Shown: positions 1 to 6,207 of the stretch, piece by piece | Numbering within the stretch: position 1 is the stretch's first letter | Layout: each line of letters opens with the position of its first letter | Assembly: GCA_937863625.1 (NCBI GenBank) | Contig: CALMGO010000492.1 | Location: 1 to 11,507 of the forward strand | Source: an uncultured bacterium | GTDB taxonomy: Bacteria > Planctomycetota > DG-23 > SLPQ01 | Direction of reading: 5' to 3' | DNA length: 11,507 nt | The notes under the pieces: generated by a model | The model's database searches: none | What the model was told of the DNA's origin: nothing | The model's input: only the letters and a program-made list of their open reading frames with translations | Program-made: the position numbers and the translations under genes

Positions 1-3000
1 GGTTTGAGGTAGACGGCAAGAGCATGTACCGCTGCATTGATATGCGCGGACAGGCAGGCACCAGTACCACTGCTCCAAATCCCGCACAGCACCTCACTAT
101 CCGCAACAACCACGTCCACCACGCCAAAAACGGCACCAGCGTTTCGACGGGCATATTCGACGGCAACGCGGAGTACTCTCTCTACGAAAACAACGTCACC
201 CACCACAACACCGAACATGGCATGTACCACTCCAACAGCGGCGGAGACTATGCCGTCATTCGCGGCAATACCAGTTATTCCAACAGCGGCGCCGGTTACC
301 ACAATAACGGCGACATCTCTCTCGGCACACCCGGCGTGATTAGATACGTCCTTTACGAGAAGAACATTGCCTACGGCAACGGTGGTGGAGCGGGCATAAA
401 CTGCGACGGCGAAGCCAGTTCGGTCTATCGCAACAACCTGATATACGGCAACACCGCCAACGGGATGACTTTCTATTACGGCAACGCCGCCCTGCCGTCC
501 AGCGACAACAAGGTCTATAACAACACCATCATCGAACCCGCGAGCACGCGCTACTGCATCCTCGTAGGTCCGGGTTGCATCAACAACCGCTTCTTCAACA
601 ACATCCTGTATAACGGCGGCCCGAAGGGCGCCTTTACGATCCCCTCCCCGACTCTTACCGGCTTCCAGAGCGACTACAACGTTGTCACGGCGACCGGCTT
701 CAATACCGACGGTGAAAACATCATAGGCGGCACGACGCTCGCACAGTGGCAGGCCCTCGGATACGACACGCATTCGATAGTCGCTACCCCCACGGACCTC
801 TTCGTCAATCCGGCCACCAACGACTACCATCTAAAGGCGGGGTCTCCTGCAATTGATGCCGGGACGGACCTCTCAAGCGCAGGCGGAAGCCCCATCGACG
901 CCTCCGTCGTCGACGACTTCGATGGAATCGCCCGCCCGCAGGGTGCAGCCTTCGACATCGGCTGCTTTGAATACAGTTCCACACCCACGGTGGCAAAACC
1001 GCAGTTCTCTCCCCCCGCAGGGACATATGTCGGCTCCGTCGACGTCACAATCACTTGTTCTACGGCGTCAGCCGAAATACGTTATACTACAAATGGCGCC
1101 GACCCTACTGCGTCGTCAACGCTTTATACCGGAACACCTGTGCACATCACTTCGACATTAACGCTCAAGGCGCGCGCTTTCAAGGCCGGCATGGCTGACA
1201 GCGCAGTCGAGTCCGGCCTCTACACCATGGGCGTTGCGACCACCGATGTCACCATCCAACAGGGACTGAATGCCTACACCGGCTGGGAGGACACGTGGAT
1301 CGACGAAGATTCGCCCACCACAGTGCACAGCGCCGATGAGGTGTTTCACCTTCAGAGTCCCACTCAGGACCGTCAGATTCACCGTTTCACCCTCTCGTCT
1401 GTTCCGGCAGGCGTCGTGATTTCGTCCGCAACGCTGTATATTTATCAGATGACCGCCACTCCCGTCTCCGGCAGCCCGACGATCTCCGCTTACCGCGTCA
1501 TCACGCATTGGATCGAAAGCCAGGTCACCTATAACAAACGCACCACTGTCAATAACTGGGCATCCCCCGGCATGTCCCCCGGCGTTGACTATGACGCTTC
1601 GCCGGCAAGCACGACCTCTGTGATTTCAGCCGGCACCACGGGCTGGGTCGCCATCGACGTTACAAGCCTTGTCGACGGTTGGTACAACGGTTCCTTTACC
1701 AACGAAGGGGTGATGCTCAAGTGTTCCGCGGCGGGACATCTCAGAACGTATTCGTCGAAGCACACGCCCGCCGACCAGCGCCCGAAGCTCGTGGTCTCTT
1801 ATCAGGCCGCAGTTCAGACGGTCGCGACGCCGTCATTTGACCCGGCTCAGGGCACCTATTTCGCGTCAGTTGACGTCGCTCTCTCCTGCGCCACTGCGGG
1901 GGCGCAGATTCGTTACACTACTAACGGCAGCGACCCCACCGAGTCTTCGACGCTCTACAGCGCGCCCCTCCACCTGACCACCACCACCGCGATTAAGGCC
2001 AAAGCTTTCAAGGACACCTATACCGATAGCGATATCGCTTCCGCGACATATACGATTACAAACACCGTCGCCGCGCCTGTTTTTAACCCGCCGCAGGGTG
2101 CCTATTCAGCCGCGGTCGACGTCAGTATTTCTACGACGACGGCTGGCGCGAGCATCTACTACACGATAAACGGCTCAACACCGACGACGTCATCATTTCT
2201 TTATTCAGGCACACCGGTTCATATCACGACGGCGACGACGTTAAAGGCCATCGCATATCGTTCGCCCGCCCCGGCAAGTCCGGTGACCACCGGGGTCTAT
2301 ACCGTGGACGCGCTGCCGCCCTCGGTCGGTTCGCTCTCAACTGTGCCAACCCAGGTGCGCGTAGGACTGGATAATACGGTCACTCTTACGGCTTCGGCGA
2401 CCGACGCGGCCACCGGCAACTCCAGCATTACCGCCGCCGAGTGTTTTATAGGCTCTGATCCCGGCCAGGGGCATGGCACGGTGATGAACGCCGCAGATGG
2501 CTCATTCAACTCGCCAACCGAGGCTCTTGTGGCCGTGCTTGACTGCTCCCACTGGTCGCCTTCAACGCCGGTCAGGATGTACGTTCGCGCCCGTGACGCC
2601 GCCGGGCACTGGAGTTCCGTCGCCAACATACTCGTACCGGTGATAAGCGCGATACCTCCCGGCACGGTTGTCGATTTGAAGATTACGCCGGACGTTTCTT
2701 ATGTGACCGCTCCCTTGACGATTGAAAGCATCTCGTCCGAAGCGCCTGCCATGCCTGCCGATACCCTTCTTGACGGTGATCTTTATACCTACTGGGAATC
2801 TGTCGGCGCTCTAAGCCCCGAAGACGAATACATCATTGTTGACCTGGGTTCTGTGCGGGAGATAGCTGCCTTTGCCATGGTGTCAGGGCGCATATCGTCG
2901 CTTTTCCCGTCCACTTTCGCCATCGCCGTGAGCGAGGACCTTTCGAACTGGACTACCGTCACACAGACGCAAGGACTTCGCGCCGCAGCCCGCAAAAGAT

Positions 3001-4457
3001 ACCTCTGGCTCTTTGAGCCCACCGATGCCCGATACGTGCGCGTAATGGGACCGGGCGTCTACTACAGCCGCGCGAGAAAGTACCTCTGGCAGGTTGCAGA
3101 GGTCGAGGTGCCTGATAACCTCTCGGAGTCATTGGCGACATTCCAGTGGACAGCGCCGGCCGACGACGGTTACACGGGGACACCAGCCACTGCCTATGAC
3201 CTGCGCTGCTCAGACTCCGCCATCAGCCAGTACACATTCTCGTCTGCGACCCCAGTCGGGGGCGTCGGCTCTCCAAGCGCCCCCGGAACTCGGGAGGTCG
3301 TCTCCGGCGACGCAGACAATCTTGTCGGCAGGATATTCGCCGCGGTAAAGACCGTCGACGCGCTCGGCAATTGGTCGGCCATCTCCAACATAGCCAGTTC
3401 CAACGTCGGCGGAGTGAAGATCGAGAGTACTTATCCCGAGGATGGACATCTTTTCACATCGGCTGGTCTTCCTCCCTTTTACTACAATTCGGGCAACAGC
3501 GTCAGCTCAGCTGCAGCCTATTTTTCAAGTACGCCGGGCTTCCCTGTGCGCCCTGAGGCCCGTGCCAACGGCGAGAAGCAGACGACTGTCCGCGTTGCCA
3601 TGAAGCGAGGCAGCAGTTCCTGGACACCTTCAGCGGCGCAGTGGAAAAGAATAAGGAAAATCGTCCTCTCCGACGGCCTTCTTTTCTGGCGCTTCGCCGG
3701 CTCAACGACCATAAACAAGGTCCGTACTTATATCTATGGCCCCACGCGCGGCGGTTACTTCGACCTCGGCTCCATAACGGACCTTGCAGTCTCGTCCACC
3801 GCGCCCCATAACGTCGATGGAAAAGACGCGGTCTGGCCGGTCAAGACCGACTTGCCGGTGTTTTCCTGGGCGAGTCAGGCAGTGAACTCCGTGAAATTCT
3901 ACATCGATGTATCGGTTGATCCGGAAATGAACATGCGTGACCGCAAGCGTACGACCACTTTCGCCCGCCGCGGAGTCTGGGACGAGCAGTATCAGCTCAC
4001 CGCCTCAGAATGGCTCAAGCTTCGCAGGTTTGCGACGCTTGGGAGCGGTGTCGTGTATTGGCGCGTCAGGGGCACCGATAAGGACGGCCTAATTGGCAGC
4101 GGCTCGGATATTGTGCCGATGGTGGTCGACGGCGGAGACTGGACGCTCTCAGACCTCCCGTCTCTGAGCACCGAACCGGCTCTCGTGGAATGGACCAACA
4201 ACGCCCAGGGAATCGTGAAGTACAGCCTTGAGTTCTCCGTGGATCCCACTTTCCCGGCTTCGCGCAGGTACACAGCCAAGGTCCCCGGCAGGTCCACGGT
4301 GGCCTTTGAGTACACGCTCAGTGCCAGGGAGATAGCGCTGCTCAACAAGCTCGCCTTGCGTAACGGCGTGACGACGCTTCACTACCGCGTCCGCGGCGAA
4401 GACATACAGCGCGCGTTCCTGGCATATTCCCCGGCAAAGACTACATCGGTTCCGTAG
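1..4457 (+). CDS. Giant extracellular multi-domain protein: beta-helix, CHB_HEX repeats, DNRLRE, discoidin, FN3 (5' end missing)
   Basis: The frame is open from base 3, before the first Met at 24, so the start and any signal peptide lie outside the window. Residues below count from that Met. About 25-215 are Asn-rich parallel beta-helix repeats (RNNH, YENN, VIRGN, YNNTI), closed by the typical tail LKAGSPAIDAG (270-280) and DIGCFEY (311-317). Then come a chitobiase/hexosaminidase C-terminal-like domain (322-402, IRYTTNGADPT), a DNRLRE domain (407-594), two more chitobiase-C-like domains (599-679, 682-761), an Ig-like domain (762-876, FIGSDPGQG), FN3 sequence interrupted by an F5/8 type C (discoidin) domain (about 888-1034, LLDGDLYTYWES, IIVDLGS, YVRVMG), and three C-terminal modules (1149-1458). 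The role is probably binding or processing of polysaccharide at the cell surface or outside it. A catalytic function for the beta-helix cannot be assigned. No LPXTG, PEP-CTERM or transmembrane anchor is seen at the C terminus. Confidence 0.93.
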   Translation, partial: FEVDGKSMYRCIDMRGQAGTSTTAPNPAQHLTIRNNHVHHAKNGTSVSTGIFDGNAEYSLYENNVTHHNTEHGMYHSNSGGDYAVIRGNTSYSNSGAGYHNNGDISLGTPGVIRYVLYEKNIAYGNGGGAGINCDGEASSVYRNNLIYGNTANGMTFYYGNAALPSSDNKVYNNTIIEPASTRYCILVGPGCINNRFFNNILYNGGPKGAFTIPSPTLTGFQSDYNVVTATGFNTDGENIIGGTTLAQWQALGYDTHSIVATPTDLFVNPATNDYHLKAGSPAIDAGTDLSSAGGSPIDASVVDDFDGIARPQGAAFDIGCFEYSSTPTVAKPQFSPPAGTYVGSVDVTITCSTASAEIRYTTNGADPTASSTLYTGTPVHITSTLTLKARAFKAGMADSAVESGLYTMGVATTDVTIQQGLNAYTGWEDTWIDEDSPTTVHSADEVFHLQSPTQDRQIHRFTLSSVPAGVVISSATLYIYQMTATPVSGSPTISAYRVITHWIESQVTYNKRTTVNNWASPGMSPGVDYDASPASTTSVISAGTTGWVAIDVTSLVDGWYNGSFTNEGVMLKCSAAGHLRTYSSKHTPADQRPKLVVSYQAAVQTVATPSFDPAQGTYFASVDVALSCATAGAQIRYTTNGSDPTESSTLYSAPLHLTTTTAIKAKAFKDTYTDSDIASATYTITNTVAAPVFNPPQGAYSAAVDVSISTTTAGASIYYTINGSTPTTSSFLYSGTPVHITTATTLKAIAYRSPAPASPVTTGVYTVDALPPSVGSLSTVPTQVRVGLDNTVTLTASATDAATGNSSITAAECFIGSDPGQGHGTVMNAADGSFNSPTEALVAVLDCSHWSPSTPVRMYVRARDAAGHWSSVANILVPVISAIPPGTVVDLKITPDVSYVTAPLTIESISSEAPAMPADTLLDGDLYTYWESVGALSPEDEYIIVDLGSVREIAAFAMVSGRISSLFPSTFAIAVSEDLSNWTTVTQTQGLRAAARKRYLWLFEPTDARYVRVMGPGVYYSRARKYLWQVAEVEVPDNLSESLATFQWTAPADDGYTGTPATAYDLRCSDSAISQYTFSSATPVGGVGSPSAPGTREVVSGDADNLVGRIFAAVKTVDALGNWSAISNIASSNVGGVKIESTYPEDGHLFTSAGLPPFYYNSGNSVSSAAAYFSSTPGFPVRPEARANGEKQTTVRVAMKRGSSSWTPSAAQWKRIRKIVLSDGLLFWRFAGSTTINKVRTYIYGPTRGGYFDLGSITDLAVSSTAPHNVDGKDAVWPVKTDLPVFSWASQAVNSVKFYIDVSVDPEMNMRDRKRTTTFARRGVWDEQYQLTASEWLKLRRFATLGSGVVYWRVRGTDKDGLIGSGSDIVPMVVDGGDWTLSDLPSLSTEPALVEWTNNAQGIVKYSLEFSVDPTFPASRRYTAKVPGRSTVAFEYTLSAREIALLNKLALRNGVTTLHYRVRGEDIQRAFLAYSPAKTTSVP
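987..2306 (+). repeat. Three chitobiase-C-like protein repeats, with a DNRLRE domain between copies 1 and 2
   Basis: The three copies lie at about 987-1230, 1818-2060 and 2067-2306, all in frame. Each starts with a pattern like VA-P-F-PP-GTY. Each then has (I/R)-Y-T-(T/I)-NG-(S/A)-(D/T)-PT followed by SS-LY-(S/T)-GTP or a variant, and ends LKA-A and Y-T. Codon choices differ strongly between copies, so the duplication is old, not a recent DNA repeat. The family (CHB_HEX_C_1) is a small beta-sandwich common in exported glycan-related proteins of environmental bacteria. The DNRLRE domain between copies 1 and 2 occupies about 1242-1805. Confidence 0.85.
3468..4397 (+). repeat. Three copies of an unassigned C-terminal module
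   Basis: In-frame modules at about 3468-3701, 3852-4073 and 4176-4397 share an order of motifs. Each begins with a P-x-F/V-x-W/Y strand (LPPFYY, LPVFSW, PALVEW). Next comes a strand ending in S-T/V-D-P or an equivalent (SSTPGF, SVDPEM, SVDPTF) and a basic stretch. Then follows an amphipathic segment (SAAQWKRIRK, TASEWLKLRR, SAREIALLNK), and each ends in FWRFAG, YWRVRGTD or HYRVRGED. The overall pattern is that of an FN3-like sandwich with an added helix. I cannot match it to a named family. Copy 3 has lost the Trp of the helix and of the WR motif. Confidence 0.75.
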
Positions 4458-4479
4458 GCGTACATTTGTGATGACCAAT

Positions 4480-4509
4480 ACGGCGGTCGCAGCCAAGCGG
4501 CCGCCGTTT
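4480..4509 (+). terminator. Hairpin terminator between convergent genes
   Basis: An 11-bp inverted repeat (4480-4490 with 4497-4507, one G-U pair, loop of 6) is followed by TTT on the plus strand. It sits 22 bp after the stop of the giant protein gene and 3 bp beyond the end of the minus-strand xthA. It could act both ways, but the minus-strand side lacks a U-tract. Confidence 0.7.
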
Positions 4510-4512
4510 CAT

Positions 4513-5289
4513 TTAGATGTCGAATTCTGCGATGACAAACGTATGGTCGCTGGGTTTCACAAGGAGCCTCGGCTCCCTGTCGATTGCCACTCGTCTTGAC
4601 ACGGCGGCAAGAGATTTTGTAGCGATTATGTGGTCGAGCCGCCAGCCGATGTTCCGCTTGACGGCATTCGGCACTCGATAGTCCCAGAACGAGTACTCCC
4701 CTGCCTGCGCGTTGTGCATTCGAAATACGTCGACGAGCCCCCAGTCCATGACCATCCGCAAAGCCGCCTGCTCGTCCGGGTGAAAGCAGACACTTCCGGC
4801 CAGGTGTTTCGCGTCATACACATCTCTCGGCTCCGGAGCGACATTCAGGTCTCCCATCCAGAGCACGTGACTATCCGCCGAATAGCGCTTCTCGAAGAGC
4901 CGCCTCAGTCTGGCGAACCATTCCAGCTTGTACGCAAATACCGGCGAGTCCACCGCCTGCCCCTGCGGAACATACGTGTTGACGACGTCCACCGAGCCGA
5001 AACGCGCTCTGATAAGCCTTGCCTCATCCGCGGGTCCCCCGTCGTCAAAGCCGTAAGCCACATTCTCGGCGACTTCCCGTGAGAGAATCGCCACGCCGTT
5101 GTAGGATTTCTCGCCGCGGAATACGACGTGCCATCCCGCATCAGCAATAGCTTCCAAGGGGAAATCCTTGTCCTGCGCCTTTGTCTCCTGGACACACAGG
5201 ACGTCCGGGCGCTCGGCGGACAGCCACTCGACTATGATGTCGAGCCTGCTGCGAATTGAATTGGCATTAAACGTGGCCGCCTTGAACAC
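4513..5289 (-). CDS. xthA: Exodeoxyribonuclease III (AP endonuclease, XthA/ExoA family)
   Basis: Mg-dependent 3'-5' exonuclease and apurinic-site endonuclease of cytoplasmic base-excision repair. With the start chosen here the protein has 258 residues, normal for the family. It keeps the whole catalytic set: FNANSIRSR (7-15), the metal-binding Glu in QETK (34-37), Tyr in TYVPQG (105-110), GDLN (146-149), FWDYR (201-205), WRLDH (216-220) and SDH (247-249). The longer frame begins at a GTG at 5307. I prefer the in-frame GTG at 5289 because the family starts directly with (M)xKxATFN and because a GGGGG stretch lies 6 bases upstream; the 5307 start has no visible ribosome-binding site. The gene follows the isomerase gene by 41 bases (23 with the longer start) on the same strand, so they are probably co-transcribed. 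The identification is secure; only the start is open. Confidence 0.95.
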   Translation of the reverse strand: MFKAATFNANSIRSRLDIIVEWLSAERPDVLCVQETKAQDKDFPLEAIADAGWHVVFRGEKSYNGVAILSREVAENVAYGFDDGGPADEARLIRARFGSVDVVNTYVPQGQAVDSPVFAYKLEWFARLRRLFEKRYSADSHVLWMGDLNVAPEPRDVYDAKHLAGSVCFHPDEQAALRMVMDWGLVDVFRMHNAQAGEYSFWDYRVPNAVKRNIGWRLDHIIATKSLAAVSRRVAIDREPRLLVKPSDHTFVIAEFDI

Positions 5290-5330
5290 TCCGCGCCCCC
5301 ATTGCACTCACTATTGCGTCACCGTACCTG

Positions 5331-6113
5331 CTATGCGTGCCATCGCCTGAGCGTCGCAAGACTCTCAGCCACTTCCGGATCGGGGTCGCGGTCAAACGGC
5401 TCGTGTTCCACCGACGCCCAGCCGTCAAACCCGTTTGCCAGAACGTAGGCAAGCGCCTCAGATACCTTTGCCACCCCTTTGCCAAGGGCCACGGTATCGT
5501 GCTCACCGCTGCGCTTGACATCCTTAAGGTGCATGTGAACGATGTGCGGCATGAGCGTCTTGGCGGCTTCAAGAGCGTCGCCGCCTTTGGCCGTGATGTT
5601 GCCGGTATCAAGCGCCGCCCTTATGACGTCTTCGTGCCCTTCTATCCTTTTCAGGACTTCGCCGCCCGTTTTCTCAGGGTGGTTCTCATAACCTATGAGG
5701 AGCCCCTCCTCTCTCAACATGCTCGCGCACAGGCTCCAGTCGTCGCCCGCGATACCCCCCGCCATCAGTTTGCAGCCGAGGGCCTTACACATGGCAAACG
5801 TTCGACGAAAGTCCTCTCGTGTCCCGCCGGGAAAACCGAATCCACCTGCATATCCGGCCACGGCCAGGCCTTCGTCATCACAGATGTCCTTGAGAGCCTT
5901 GGCGTAGTCAACCCCGCGCTTGTTGTAGTCGCAGTGGCCGGTGTATATCTCGACTCCCTCAAAGCCCATTGCCTTAACCGTCCGGGCGATGTCCCGGAAT
6001 GCGTCCGGAGTCGTCTCCTCGACCATCGCGTCATGGAGTTTACCCCAGTCAGTATCCCCACTGAAGCCGGATGCGTGTCCTATGAGGTTGGCCGTCACAT
6101 AACTGATCTTCAT
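5331..6113 (-). CDS. Sugar phosphate isomerase/epimerase (xylose isomerase-like TIM barrel)
   Basis: A 260-residue protein of the AP_endonuc_2 / xylose isomerase-like TIM-barrel superfamily. These cytoplasmic metal-dependent enzymes interconvert sugars, inositol intermediates or hydroxypyruvate. Visible signatures are GFEGVEIYTGHCDYN (50-64), GYENHPE with probable metal ligand E143, LDTGN with D169, HMHLKD with H195, and VEHEP with E236/E238. That gives the usual Glu-Asp-His-Glu site in the expected order. The substrate cannot be read from the sequence. The start is the ATG at 6113, not the adjacent GTG at 6116, because AAGGAGG at 6118-6124 is correctly spaced (4 bases) only for the ATG. The gene has its own strong promoter just upstream and heads a likely two-gene unit with xthA. 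A generic hydroxypyruvate isomerase-like or IolE-like label would also fit. Confidence 0.9.
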   Translation of the reverse strand: MKISYVTANLIGHASGFSGDTDWGKLHDAMVEETTPDAFRDIARTVKAMGFEGVEIYTGHCDYNKRGVDYAKALKDICDDEGLAVAGYAGGFGFPGGTREDFRRTFAMCKALGCKLMAGGIAGDDWSLCASMLREEGLLIGYENHPEKTGGEVLKRIEGHEDVIRAALDTGNITAKGGDALEAAKTLMPHIVHMHLKDVKRSGEHDTVALGKGVAKVSEALAYVLANGFDGWASVEHEPFDRDPDPEVAESLATLRRWHA

Positions 6114-6117
6114 CACG

Positions 6118-6124
6118 CCTCCTT
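6118..6124 (-). promoter_or_regulatory. Shine-Dalgarno site that fixes the isomerase start
   Basis: The minus-strand sequence AAGGAGG is a full match to the anti-Shine-Dalgarno core. It leaves 4 bases before the ATG at 6113 but only 1 before the GTG at 6116, so the ATG is the likely start codon. Confidence 0.75.
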
Positions 6125-6157
6125 ATGAGCCCCTGCGCTCCGTTTGCCCCCAGCCCC

Positions 6158-6185
6158 AATATATGCTCGACCATGTGCGTGTCAA
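6158..6185 (-). promoter_or_regulatory. Sigma-70-type promoter for the isomerase-xthA unit
   Basis: On the minus strand, a perfect -35 TTGACA (6180-6185) is followed after 16 bp by -10 TATATT (6158-6163, five of six matches). It lies in the 94-bp gap between the GcvT-like gene and the isomerase gene. Predicted initiation near 6150 gives a leader of about 37 bases that carries the AAGGAGG site. No clear terminator for the GcvT-like gene is visible in the same gap, so read-through may add to expression. Confidence 0.7.
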
Positions 6186-6207
6186 CTCAATCCGCAGACA
6201 CGACACC

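Noticed and set aside
987..2306. Recent tandem DNA duplication in the giant gene
   Set aside because: The protein repeats match, but synonymous positions differ throughout, so this is ancient domain duplication.
4380..4457. Cell-wall or outer-membrane sorting signal at the end of the giant protein
   Set aside because: The C terminus ends in AKTTSVP with no LPXTG, PEP-CTERM, hydrophobic anchor or basic tail.
4630..5082. A 150-codon plus-strand open frame opposite xthA
   Set aside because: It lies fully within xthA, whose catalytic motifs are intact, and has no ribosome-binding site or known motif.
5337..6128. A 263-codon plus-strand open frame opposite the isomerase gene
   Set aside because: It mirrors the real minus-strand gene almost exactly, has no ribosome-binding site or recognisable motif, and its translation is low-complexity Arg/Pro/Val-rich. 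It is an antisense shadow in GC-rich DNA.
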